Origin: Candidatus Schekmanbacteria bacterium RIFCSPLOWO2_02_FULL_38_14
GTDB taxonomy: Bacteria > Schekmanbacteria > GWA2-38-11
Direction: 5' to 3'
NCBI GenBank assembly: GCA_001790855.1
Contig: MGDH01000022.1
Span: 1 to 64,000 of the forward strand
Length of the DNA stretch: 64,000 nt
Shown: positions 6,844-15,737 of the stretch, in pieces
Numbering within the stretch: position 1 is the first letter of the stretch
Layout: each line of letters starts with the position of its first letter
Made by a program: the position numbers and the translations under genes
The notes under the pieces: generated by a model
Seen by the model: only the letters and a program-made list of their open reading frames with translations
What the model was told of the DNA's origin: nothing
Database searches by the model: none

Positions 6844-8300
6844 GTCTTCAATTTAATATCGCAAAAAATACAATTATTCAGATAGTTGGCAAAACAATAA
6901 CTCTTGTTCTATCTATAATTGTTACAACATCCCTTACAAGATATCTAGGACCTGAAGGATATGGCAAATATACATTCATTTTCACATATATTTCTTTTTT
7001 TGTTTTATTAGGCGATTTTGGATTAAATAGCATTCTAGTAAGAGAAATATCAAAAGAAAAAAATAATGCAGACATATTAATAGGAAATGCTTTAGTCATT
7101 AAAACATTATTTTCAACGGTAGCTATTTTTCTTTCTGTTATAATTATCTGCCTGCTTAACTACTCGAATGATATCAAAGTTGGAGTTGCAATAGCTTCTA
7201 TAACTATCGCAATTTCTGCTTTTGAAACTCTCAGAATCTTATTTCAAATATACTTAAAAATGGAATATCAGGCTGTGATTGATATTGTAAGCAAGATTGT
7301 TTTTTTAGGGCTTGTATTAGGAACTATATTTTATGCAAAAAATTTATATTTTATAATAGCTAGTTTTGTTCTTTCATCCATCATTAGCTTAATCCTCACT
7401 ATCTATTTTTCTTTCAAATTTATAAAACCCAAGTTTAAAATTCATTTACAATTATGGCCAAATTTACTCAAAGAAGTGCTGCCATTAGGAATATCTTTAA
7501 TATTAACAATTATATATGGAAGAATTGATATCATAATGTTATCTTTAATGAAAAGCAACGAGGATGTCGGGCTTTACAATCTTGCATACAAATTTATTGA
7601 ACTTTTAACACTTTTAGTTCCCGGTACTATTATGGTATCAATATTTCCAATAATGTCAGAGCAATTTAAAACGAATAAAAATAGCCTTCAGGGTCTTATC
7701 CAAAAAACTTTTGATATTATGATAATTGTTTCAGTATTTATTGCGATTGAAACAATACTTTCCGCTGAAAAGATTATTTTAATCCTTGGAGGAGAAAATT
7801 TTAAAAACTCAACATCAGCTTTACAAATCCTAATCATGGGAACTGTATTTATTTTCATAGGTAATATATTTGGTTTTTTATTAATATCTGCAGGAATGCA
7901 GAGGTTGAATTTAATAACCGATTTTATCGGAAGTGTTTTAAATATATCTCTAAACCTTTACTTAATATCTAAATTTAGCTTTATAGGAGCTTCAGTTTCA
8001 ACAGTATTGACACAAGCAGTCGTACTGGTCATTGCTATGATATTTGTTAATAAATTTATAAATATCAAAATCAGCTTTCGAATTTTAAAAAAAATTATAT
8101 TCATTTCTATTTTAATTTATGCTGAAATACTCTTTCTTGAATTTTTTGAAATCAATACATACACAACTATAATAATAAGCTCCTTAACCTATTTTTTGTT
8201 AGTATTTCTCTTTAAATGTTTTCTTCTTGAAGAATTAAGGCAGATTATGAAAGAAGGGCTTAATAGGCTGGGTTTTAAAGAGTTTTTTGACAAACAATAG
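6840..8300 (+). CDS. Wzx-like polysaccharide flippase (MOP/MATE superfamily)
   Basis: This 486-residue, very hydrophobic protein has about 12-14 predicted transmembrane segments. It has the N-terminal signature of oligosaccharide flippases: an amphipathic start, then TTSLTRYLGPEGYGKYTF and DFGLNSILVREIS. This family moves lipid-linked repeat units across the inner membrane. The ATG at 6840 overlaps the stop of a short leader frame. The gene's own ribosome-binding site is poor, so translation may depend on that leader. The gene is extremely AT-rich, as is the rest of the island. A dead IS3 element begins 8 bp after the stop. Substrate specificity cannot be read from the sequence. Confidence 0.85.
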   Translation: MSLQFNIAKNTIIQIVGKTITLVLSIIVTTSLTRYLGPEGYGKYTFIFTYISFFVLLGDFGLNSILVREISKEKNNADILIGNALVIKTLFSTVAIFLSVIIICLLNYSNDIKVGVAIASITIAISAFETLRILFQIYLKMEYQAVIDIVSKIVFLGLVLGTIFYAKNLYFIIASFVLSSIISLILTIYFSFKFIKPKFKIHLQLWPNLLKEVLPLGISLILTIIYGRIDIIMLSLMKSNEDVGLYNLAYKFIELLTLLVPGTIMVSIFPIMSEQFKTNKNSLQGLIQKTFDIMIIVSVFIAIETILSAEKIILILGGENFKNSTSALQILIMGTVFIFIGNIFGFLLISAGMQRLNLITDFIGSVLNISLNLYLISKFSFIGASVSTVLTQAVVLVIAMIFVNKFINIKISFRILKKIIFISILIYAEILFLEFFEINTYTTIIISSLTYFLLVFLFKCFLLEELRQIMKEGLNRLGFKEFFDKQ

Positions 8301-8333
8301 AGGATTCTGGACTGCACCCTTTGGACTGGAGGC

Positions 8334-9036
8334 TTAACCGTGTAGTTTTAGGGTGACCCGTCCGAGCAATTGTTTTCTGTTTTTGTCGAGCAATATAGCT
8401 TCAAACTCTTCCGGTGGCAAGTACTGAATTCCTGAATGAACTCGCTTTCTGTTGTAGACCTTTTCTATAAACTCAGGAATGCGTTCCACGACATCCGTAA
8501 AAGTCTCATATTCCCATAAGCACACCTCCTCGTTTTTTAATGTTTTAAAGAATGACTCAGCATAGGCATTATCATAGGGGTTGCCCTTAGCCAACATGCT
8601 GATGAGAATCTAGTTCCCTGACGTAATCTCTGCAGGCATACTGGACTCCTTGAGCAGAGTGATGGATCAACCCACATCCTTTATCTCCATCCCTCTGAGA
8701 AGATTGGGATATATGTGGAAGGAATGCTCAGAATCGGTTGTCTGGATGAACCGCCTCTTGATATGCCGGAACAGGTCATACTTGTGCATAACCCTCAAAA
8801 TGCGTTTTCCATTCACCCGAAGACCGTAACGAAGCCAAAGCTGGGCTCTCAATGTCCGATACCCCCAACACAAGTAATTTGCCTGTAAAGTCCTCAATCT
8901 TATCCCGCAGGTCTGCATCCACCCGTTCCCTGTCTTTCCGGCATACCTTTGGATTGTAGTAATACGTAGACTCGCTCAGTCCGATCATTTTGCACCCCTC
9001 CCTGACTGACCCACAATCTCCCCAGTGACAACGCAC
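8334..9036 (-). pseudogene. IS3-family transposase orfB, broken
   Basis: Three pieces in different frames can be joined. The first is SVREGCKMIGLSESTYYY (from 9036 down). The second, LCWGYRTLRAQLWLRYGL and HKYDLFRHIKRRF, ends near 8667. The third, LIHHSAQGVQYACRDYVREL and GNPYDNAYAESFFKTLKNEE, ends at 8334. The Glu of the DDE triad survives in AESFFKTLK. The segment with the first two aspartates is missing between the second and third pieces, roughly 70-80 residues. It cannot encode an active transposase. Confidence 0.8.
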
Positions 9037-9332
9037 CCACAGGACCTTCTCATGGATGGATAAGTCTTGTTGAGTTTTTTTAAAAGCTCATTCTGGATGG
9101 TCAGCTCTCCAACCTTCTTCTTGTAACGGTCAAGCTCCTTCTCAAGCTGACGCTCACGGGCAGTGGGACTTGACTGCATCCTGCCTTAGTAAATCTGCTT
9201 TTGCCAACAGTTTATCAAAGAAGGGGAAATGTCATTCTCTCTCCCAGCCGCTGCCTTGCTGATAGCCCCACTGTCTATCTGGGATACCAGCGACCTCTTG
9301 AACTCCTCGCTGAATTGACGGTACTTCTTCAT
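8985..9332 (-). pseudogene. IS3-family orfA (helix-turn-helix/leucine-zipper part) with internal stop
   Basis: Reading begins at the ATG at 9332 with MKKYRQFSEEFKRSLVSQI and DISPSLINCWQKQIY, the normal OrfA helix-turn-helix. A TAA at about 9186-9188 interrupts the frame. It continues in the same frame with SPTARERQLEKELDRYKKKV and ELTIQNELLKKLNK, the coiled-coil part. A single nonsense change therefore splits an otherwise recognisable OrfA. Confidence 0.75.
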
Positions 9333-9662
9333 CTGTCCGACTCCTTTCTGGAAGATCTTTGCCTCTTCCTCTGTCGAACAAACAACCTAATTCTTAATGC
9401 CAAATACTCCAACTACAGGGGTGCACTCCACTCTTTGAGAAAGAACAAAACCCTGAACCCTGTCAATTTAGTCTAACCTGAGATTACAGACAGAGGGGTT
9501 TACTCCAGACTGAAGATTAATATTCATAATATTTTATGTATAGTTAGGTTCGGAAGGTTTTTTATTTGTCAATAATTATTAAGAATGTTATATGATTACT
9601 AAAATATTATTAATATTTGAAGGCTTTCATCCTTTCTAATATGGATTTGATTTTAAAAACTT

Positions 9663-10796
9663 ATGATAAAATTAAAAATATTTTTTGACTGGTTACAGGT
9701 GTTTTTGTTTTCAATTATAATCTTCTTAACAATACCGTATACTCCTCTCTTGTGGAAGGTTTTATCTCAGGATCAGAAATCTTTTGTAATTTTTGGAATT
9801 TATCTATTGTCTTTTTCATTTATATTTTCAATCTTAATTTATCTTTTTTTCTACAAAAAAGAAAGAATGCTATTGCCTTATTTGTGGCTTTTAATAATTG
9901 CTTTTTTATATATTTTATTACTTAAGAATCTGAATGAATTTCCAGTTGAAAAGATTCATCTTGTAGAATACGGCATATTAGGATTACTTACATTTAAAGC
10001 ATTAAAAAATAGTATAAAAGATTTAACTGTCTATATATTGTCATTTGTAATTACATTTTATGTAGGGATGTTTGATGAAGTAATTCAATGGATAGTCCCT
10101 AATAGAGTTGGTACGATTGAAGATGTTTGGCTCAATGTAAAAAGCAGTCTATTAATTTTGATGTTAATAGGATTAGTAATAAAACCTAAAGAAATTACAA
10201 CAAATATGCATTTAAGGGATTTAAAAAGAACATATATTCCAATTTCACTGGCTGTAATAGTCACTGGAATATTTATAAACACTATTCACGGATTTGGTTT
10301 TAGAATTGAGGTAAATGATTATATTGAAGCCTATTCTCGCTTTTCAAAAACAGAGCTAAGATTAATTAATAACTTGCTTAAAAATGATTCATTTTTGCTG
10401 GAATCAACTGCTAAAAAGTTTGAGAGCGTTGATGTATTAAATTTGAAGATCCTTTCAGAAGATGGTAAAAGATTAACTTTTTTTAAAGAAGCTGCTGACC
10501 ATAAATGGGAAAGAGATCACTCCTTTTCTAAAAAAAGATTTATTAAGAGCCTGAATGAACAAATTATACTCATGAATTATTATTCTTCCCTTTTTTATTT
10601 TGATTTTTTTAAATGGAGCGATGGGAAAAAAATATTTGTTGAAAGGTTTTTTCAGAATGAATTGTCAGAAAAGAGAATTTATAAAAGCCCTGTTTGCGGT
10701 ATTTTGATAACTGAATTTTCAAAACTGCATATGTGGGTATTTATTATTTTTACAACTGTAATCTTTACTATTTTATTTATTAAAACCAAGGGATGA
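9663..10796 (+). CDS. VanZ-like membrane protein with long C-terminal extension
   Basis: This 377-residue protein has about four to five hydrophobic segments in the first 180 residues. They carry the VanZ-family pattern KIHLVEYGILGLL, then FDEVIQWIVPNRVGTIEDVW. VanZ-like domains are usually 120-180 residues. Here a soluble region of about 150 residues follows, probably outside the membrane, with one last segment at about 355-373. VanZ-like proteins often accompany polysaccharide and exosortase-type loci, but their activity is generally unknown. The extension has no motif I recognise. It lies between the IS relic and the right 26-bp inverted repeat. Confidence 0.7.
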   Translation: MIKLKIFFDWLQVFLFSIIIFLTIPYTPLLWKVLSQDQKSFVIFGIYLLSFSFIFSILIYLFFYKKERMLLPYLWLLIIAFLYILLLKNLNEFPVEKIHLVEYGILGLLTFKALKNSIKDLTVYILSFVITFYVGMFDEVIQWIVPNRVGTIEDVWLNVKSSLLILMLIGLVIKPKEITTNMHLRDLKRTYIPISLAVIVTGIFINTIHGFGFRIEVNDYIEAYSRFSKTELRLINNLLKNDSFLLESTAKKFESVDVLNLKILSEDGKRLTFFKEAADHKWERDHSFSKKRFIKSLNEQIILMNYYSSLFYFDFFKWSDGKKIFVERFFQNELSEKRIYKSPVCGILITEFSKLHMWVFIIFTTVIFTILFIKTKG

Positions 10797-10814
10797 TGTT
10801 ATTAGGCAGATTAG

Positions 10815-10840
10815 AAGTAAATTACCACATGCTTCCGCAC
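10815..10840. repeat. Right copy of 26-bp inverted repeat flanking part of the polysaccharide island
   Basis: This is the reverse complement of 6812-6837 with one mismatch, lying 19 bp after the VanZ-like gene. It is followed at once by single-copy AT-rich DNA. Confidence 0.75.
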
Positions 10841-10902
10841 AGGGTATTCAGGTTGTTTCTTTCATAAAAATAAAATTATAGAAAATATTTTCAGTTGTAA
10901 TG

Positions 10903-12822
10903 TCAATTTATGTAACCTAGAGCTTTCAATTTTTCCATCATTATCTCATCCTTTATTAAGTTTTCATTCTCTTTTTTGAACAGATTTTTTGGATTATAGT
11001 TTGTATCATAGGTTTCTATTGTTGTTGGAGGATATTTTGAGAGCAAATCCTTGTCAATTATTTCAGTTAATACTTTGCCATCCATATCCTTTCCAATTGG
11101 CAAACCTAAAAGATATAAAATTGTAGGAGTTATATCATAAATAGTCGGGATTTGACTGTGGAAGGTACCAGAAATATTCTTGCCACTTGCTATAAAAATC
11201 CCATCAGAACCAATTTCATGTCCACCAGATATATTATTAGAAAAAAAATTAAATATTGGTTCGTGGCCATGATCTGAAATTACAAAAAAAGTTGTATTAG
11301 CATCTTTATACTGCAATAAATCTCCTACATATTCATCTACTTGCTGATAATAATCATATATTAAATTTTCATATTTCTTTTTTTCTACTTTATTTACCCA
11401 TGGGAATTTATCTATGTCAGTATATTTCCAAAAATGGTGCTCAAAATCATCTGTTCCTCTGAAATATAGAGCAAAGAAATCTATATTATTAGATGCTGCA
11501 AGTAATCGTTTTGCAATGTTGAAATAGATATTTTCTGATGTATAAGTATACTTTACATAAGATGATACAAAGTTACGCTTTTTAATTTCAGGTGAAATGT
11601 AAGATGTTATATTGTCAGAAATTTCACGGCATAAGTTAGTTGGATAAATTAAATCTTCTCTATAGCATTGATATTTATTTAAATCATTTTCATAGTCTCC
11701 AGTATTTAAAAGGAATCTGTCAGATATAAAATAACCATTAATTATTTCTGCTGGATAGGAGAAAAACCAATTCGCCATTAAGACTTTTTTCTTATTTTGT
11801 GTGAGTATATTCCAAATAGCAGGAGTTTTTCTATAAATAGGATTTATAGGATATACTCTTGTTAATCCTGTAAACTTGAGATATTGTAGTTTGCCAAATA
11901 TCCCTTCTTGGAAAACTTGACACAATGGCTTGCTTACACCGTTAAGTGATATTAATATAAAGGATTTTATTCCGTGTTTCTTAGGATTTTTACCAGTAGC
12001 GATTGAAGTCCATAAGATTGGAGACTCTGTAGGTATTGAAGTTTTAATATGACTTCTAACGCCATTATCAATAAGTCTTTTTAAGTTATTTAATCCTCCC
12101 CTTTTTATCATTGGGTCTATAATATCCCATGTTGCTCCATCTACACCTATAAGAAAGACCTTGTTTTCAGAAAAAGAATCTCTCACTTTTATTTTTTCAG
12201 TTGGTATTGTATTAACTGATATTTTAGACCTATTATAAAAGATTGGGGAAACAAGAAATAAGATATAAGCAAAAACAATTATAGTGATAATTATAACTGG
12301 ATTTAATACCTCATGAGATTTTCTAAGAATGTTTAAATATATGGTTGCAGATAATTTTGCAAGGATAATTGAAATTATTGCTGATACAATGACAGCACAC
12401 CACATTAATATTGCCATTTTCCAGTAGTTGTCAGCAAATGGGAAGACAGAGTAATAAGAATAAGCACGAATAAATTTATTCAGAAATTGGGAAAAAAGAA
12501 TCAGAGAGAAAATAATCAAAAACACAGATTGCTTAAATGGTTTTTTAATAATAAATGATGGCTTGATGAATAGAAGTGAGACATATATTCCACTAAAAAT
12601 GACAGTCCCTGCGATAGATATAAGAATAGTGTAAAGTAGTATCATGTACAGAGAAATCACAAAAGCATCTGAAAAAGATATGATTCTGTCGTTAAGGAGA
12701 ATGGTGCCGGCTGTAACTAGAACACCATCTAAAAAGCCAATGAGAAACAATGGTATAATTAGCCCTTTTAATTCTGAAAAGAATGTTGTATTAAGTGAAT
12801 TATTTTTAGTTGTATCAGTCAT
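10903..12822 (-). CDS. Membrane-bound alkaline-phosphatase-superfamily (type I phosphodiesterase-like) protein with LGYI tail
   Basis: This 639-residue protein has about six hydrophobic segments in residues 13-200, then a periplasmic phosphatase-fold domain. Motifs are GVDGATWDIID, SPILWTSIATG, YFRGTDDFEHHFW, ISDHGHEP and GGHEIGSDG. It is more distant from the two N-terminal-window paralogs than they are from each other. The C-terminus is EKLKALGYIN, a tail often seen on sulfatase-like proteins and also on the 63-residue RHH-like protein here. The multi-span membrane part and the polysaccharide context suggest an envelope phosphotransferase or phosphodiesterase acting on a lipid-linked or glycan substrate. 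No strong ribosome-binding site precedes the ATG at 12822. Confidence 0.75.
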   Translation of the reverse strand: MTDTTKNNSLNTTFFSELKGLIIPLFLIGFLDGVLVTAGTILLNDRIISFSDAFVISLYMILLYTILISIAGTVIFSGIYVSLLFIKPSFIIKKPFKQSVFLIIFSLILFSQFLNKFIRAYSYYSVFPFADNYWKMAILMWCAVIVSAIISIILAKLSATIYLNILRKSHEVLNPVIIITIIVFAYILFLVSPIFYNRSKISVNTIPTEKIKVRDSFSENKVFLIGVDGATWDIIDPMIKRGGLNNLKRLIDNGVRSHIKTSIPTESPILWTSIATGKNPKKHGIKSFILISLNGVSKPLCQVFQEGIFGKLQYLKFTGLTRVYPINPIYRKTPAIWNILTQNKKKVLMANWFFSYPAEIINGYFISDRFLLNTGDYENDLNKYQCYREDLIYPTNLCREISDNITSYISPEIKKRNFVSSYVKYTYTSENIYFNIAKRLLAASNNIDFFALYFRGTDDFEHHFWKYTDIDKFPWVNKVEKKKYENLIYDYYQQVDEYVGDLLQYKDANTTFFVISDHGHEPIFNFFSNNISGGHEIGSDGIFIASGKNISGTFHSQIPTIYDITPTILYLLGLPIGKDMDGKVLTEIIDKDLLSKYPPTTIETYDTNYNPKNLFKKENENLIKDEIMMEKLKALGYIN

Positions 12823-12903
12823 AATCTAGCTTAGAAAATTCATTAGATGATTTAAAAGACTTGGTTATGCTTAAGCGATATTAAATATACAGATAGTCGA
12901 AAA

Positions 12904-14514
12904 TCAGAAAATTGTATTATTTATTTTCCAGATTATAAACATTGTTTTTCTTCCAAAATGATTATACTCTTTTGAACGATAAATTTCATCAGATTTTTTT
13001 AATGTCAATGTTCCACCAAATACATCATATAAATGGCTAAAACTTTTAAAAAGATATTTATCATAATTTCCACTTCTAACATCAGGGTTGTCCCAAAAAG
13101 CATGGTGTACAAAATATTTTATATTTTTTTCTCTGATATAGTCAAGAAACTTTCCCTCCTTGAGATAGTCCTGAAACTCAAAATTGTTAATGACACCATC
13201 AATATTTACAATTCTTCTATTTGAAAAATAGGAGATAATTCCAGCATCCTCAAGCATGAAAATGTCATCAGGGGAGGTATTCTCCTTAATCCAGAGAGCT
13301 TCCCTGTAACCTTCGTACTGAAATCTATTCTCAACAGATCTTTTTACAGAAGCAAACTGAGCTAATAATGCAAGTATGATGAGAAGTGATGCTAAGAAAA
13401 AAGATGGTTGTTTGATGCCAGGAAAATAGTGCTGAAGTTTTTCCTCTGCTGCACGGATGATAAGAGGCATGACTAAGAGGAGAAAAACAGTATATCCTGC
13501 AAAATGCCATCTAAAAACTGCCCATTTCATAAAGAGGAGTGTATCAAAAAAATGTATTATTACATAAATAGCAAGAACTATCAATACAGCTCTGTATTCT
13601 ATGTTTGGAGCTAAGTTTTTTATTGCCTTATTTTTGAATAGTGTAAGAACAAAAAACCCAATTGCAATAAAAAAAATAACAGAAAAATCAATAAACTGAT
13701 AAAAGTATTCAGGGCTAAATGATGGGGTAGGAAAGGAATGTTTCAGACTTCCGCTAATGGGGGTTATATGCCCGAATGAGGAGTAATTCCATGCAAGATA
13801 AGGGAGGGGGATGAAAGATGCTGGAATAAAGATGGTAAGAATCTTTTTTAAGTATGTTCCTATTTTCTGCCGTGTTTCTGGTATCAAGACATTGTTTTGA
13901 ATATTGAATGTTAGGTAGGATACTATTGATATAAAGTAAAAGATAGAGTCAAGTCTTGCGAGAAAAATGAGAGTGAGAATTATTCCAAAAATGAGGTTTT
14001 TCCTGAAATTCCCATGAGAAGTCAGAATACAGTGGTTCAAACAGTAGTTTACTGATAATAGCAAAAGGAATATAAGCAGGCCTGCCTCAAGGCCATATTC
14101 GGTTTGGCTTAAGAAACGAGGCCACATAAATATGGCAAGGGTAACAATAGGATATGGGGATCCGAACTCTCTGTAGAGAATCTTTCCTAAAAGAAATATT
14201 ATGGCTCCAAGAATTACTGCCTGAAGCGTCATAACAAAGTGTATTGAGAGTTCTTCGTTGCCATTTGTCAGATAAAATATTGGGAGGATTGAAAACATCC
14301 AAAGAGGATGATACCCGTTTGTTTTGTTTATTCCGTCAAAAGTAGATGTATGTTCTTTTACAATATTCTGAGTTGTCTTAAAATAATAGAATGCATCATC
14401 TACAACTCTTCCAAGGATAAAGCTCATGTCAAGCCATGAGAATATTAAACGAGTTCCGATGACTATAAATGCTAAAATAAAAAAAAGCTTGTTTTTGCTA
14501 TATAATGTTTCCAT
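12904..14514 (-). CDS. GT-C type membrane glycosyltransferase (GT39/ArnT-like)
   Basis: This 536-residue multi-span protein starts with one hydrophobic segment and then a periplasmic loop carrying VVDDAFYYFKTTQNI and a GINKTNGYHPLW motif. The acidic VDD pair after the first span is the catalytic signature of GT-C enzymes, which use polyprenyl-phosphate sugars. About ten more hydrophobic segments follow, then a soluble C-terminal domain of about 130 residues. It probably transfers a sugar from a lipid carrier on the periplasmic side. It runs in the same direction as the phosphatase-like gene 81 bp downstream, so both may be co-transcribed. Acceptor and donor are unknown. Confidence 0.75.
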   Translation of the reverse strand: METLYSKNKLFFILAFIVIGTRLIFSWLDMSFILGRVVDDAFYYFKTTQNIVKEHTSTFDGINKTNGYHPLWMFSILPIFYLTNGNEELSIHFVMTLQAVILGAIIFLLGKILYREFGSPYPIVTLAIFMWPRFLSQTEYGLEAGLLIFLLLLSVNYCLNHCILTSHGNFRKNLIFGIILTLIFLARLDSIFYFISIVSYLTFNIQNNVLIPETRQKIGTYLKKILTIFIPASFIPLPYLAWNYSSFGHITPISGSLKHSFPTPSFSPEYFYQFIDFSVIFFIAIGFFVLTLFKNKAIKNLAPNIEYRAVLIVLAIYVIIHFFDTLLFMKWAVFRWHFAGYTVFLLLVMPLIIRAAEEKLQHYFPGIKQPSFFLASLLIILALLAQFASVKRSVENRFQYEGYREALWIKENTSPDDIFMLEDAGIISYFSNRRIVNIDGVINNFEFQDYLKEGKFLDYIREKNIKYFVHHAFWDNPDVRSGNYDKYLFKSFSHLYDVFGGTLTLKKSDEIYRSKEYNHFGRKTMFIIWKINNTIF

Positions 14515-14772
14515 TTAAACAAGAATATTATCTATAGACATAATATTATATTAAATTTTTTAATTATATCATTGCTTTTCCTGAAGTAGCAATATCATTA
14601 TTTAAGATACCTATTTTGAAATTTGACTTAAATTAATGTCATTTAAAAAGTAAATTGATAAGTTTAATGTGAATATATTTTAAAGCTTAAACATTTTTAA
14701 CGAAAAAATAAGAAAATACTCATTGTCAGTTTGATATTTATCAAATTTTTCCACAAAATTATTATGTGAGAC
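14515..14772. other. Divergent AT-rich intergenic region
   Basis: These 258 bp separate the minus-strand glycosyltransferase gene from the plus-strand deacetylase gene, so they must hold two divergent promoters. The composition is too AT-rich to choose -35/-10 boxes with confidence. No hairpin or ORF stands out. Confidence 0.4.
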
Positions 14773-15732
14773 ATGAACATAATTATAAAAAAAATTATAA
14801 AAGAAACTTTTAGCTTTTTTGTTTTTTACTCAGGAATTCTTTCTATATATCGTTTTTTAAGAAAAAAAAAGATAACAATATTAAATTATCATGATATTAA
14901 AGGTGAGGATTTTGAAAGACATGTGAAATATTTAATAAGGCATTTTGATATTATTCCTCTCGGTGAATGTGTGGATTGTCTGAATGAGGGTAAGGAAAAG
15001 AGCAATAGCCTTGTAATTACTTTTGACGATGGCTATAAGTTATTCTATAAAGAAATATTTCCTATACTTAAAAAATATAGTATTCCTGCGACTGTTTTTA
15101 TAGCAACCGATTATGTGGGTTCAAGTAAGCTTTTCTGGTTTGATTTGCTAAAACTATATTTCGAAGAAAAAGGTGTTGAAGCCTTCAAAAAAAAATTGGA
15201 GAATATAAGAGGAGATTTTGATTCAGTAGTTAGCTCTCTAAATCAGTTAGGAGAAGATGAAAAGAGGAGAAAAATCGTAGAAATTATAGAAGGATATGAA
15301 ATAGATCATGAGAATAATAACAAAGCAGCAAATTATCGTATCCTGAACTGGAAAGAGATAAAGGAGATGGCAGGAGGTCTTATTTGTTTTGGTGCCCATA
15401 CAATGAGCCATCCAATACTGACCAAAATTTCACTTGATAGAGCACGAGAGGAAATTTTTGGTTCAAAGGATATATTAGAAAGGCAACTTGAAGTAGAGAT
15501 AAAATTCTTTGCCTATCCCAATGGAGACGTTACTGATTTTGATGATAATATAATCAAAATTGTTAAAAAAGCAGGTTTTTCCTCTGCCCTTACTACAATT
15601 GACGGAAATTGCAAAATCGGGGATGATTTGTTCATATTAAAGAGAAAGGTGATAGATGGGAAATTTAGTATACCATGTCTTGCAGCTAAGATAGCAGGGT
15701 TGTGGGTTTCATTGACAAGAAAAGGCATATAA
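14773..15732 (+). CDS. Polysaccharide deacetylase (NodB/CE4 family)
   Basis: This 319-residue protein has an N-terminal hydrophobic stretch (about 13-28), so it may be membrane-anchored. The NodB-fold motifs are complete: ITFDDGY for the catalytic/metal aspartates, HTMSHP for the metal histidines, and FAYPNGD near the C-terminus. The NYHDI motif before the domain is typical of polysaccharide-biosynthesis-linked members. The predicted reaction is removal of N-acetyl groups from a glycan during or after export. The next gene, an acetyltransferase, starts 6 bp after the stop and is surely co-transcribed. This suggests paired addition and removal of acyl groups. Confidence 0.85.
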   Translation: MNIIIKKIIKETFSFFVFYSGILSIYRFLRKKKITILNYHDIKGEDFERHVKYLIRHFDIIPLGECVDCLNEGKEKSNSLVITFDDGYKLFYKEIFPILKKYSIPATVFIATDYVGSSKLFWFDLLKLYFEEKGVEAFKKKLENIRGDFDSVVSSLNQLGEDEKRRKIVEIIEGYEIDHENNNKAANYRILNWKEIKEMAGGLICFGAHTMSHPILTKISLDRAREEIFGSKDILERQLEVEIKFFAYPNGDVTDFDDNIIKIVKKAGFSSALTTIDGNCKIGDDLFILKRKVIDGKFSIPCLAAKIAGLWVSLTRKGI

Positions 15733-15737
15733 GTAGA

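Larger units (their letters stand above)
8308..9430 (-). mobile_element. Degenerate IS3-family insertion sequence, internally deleted
   Basis: The ends are imperfect inverted repeats: TGGACTGCACCC at 8308 and, inverted, TGGAGTGCACCC ending at 9430. About 17 of 25 positions match. TG...CA termini with GTGCACCCC are typical of IS3-family elements. The transposase frames run on the minus strand but carry a nonsense codon, a frameshift and a deletion of the DDE core. At 1123 bp it is shorter than usual for the family. I see no clear target-site duplication. It separates the flippase from the VanZ-like gene. Confidence 0.85.

Noticed and set aside
9201-9476. Plus-strand open frame of 91 codons
   Set aside because: It is antisense to the IS3 orfA region; the minus-strand reading gives a clear helix-turn-helix OrfA, and the plus-strand peptide has no family features.
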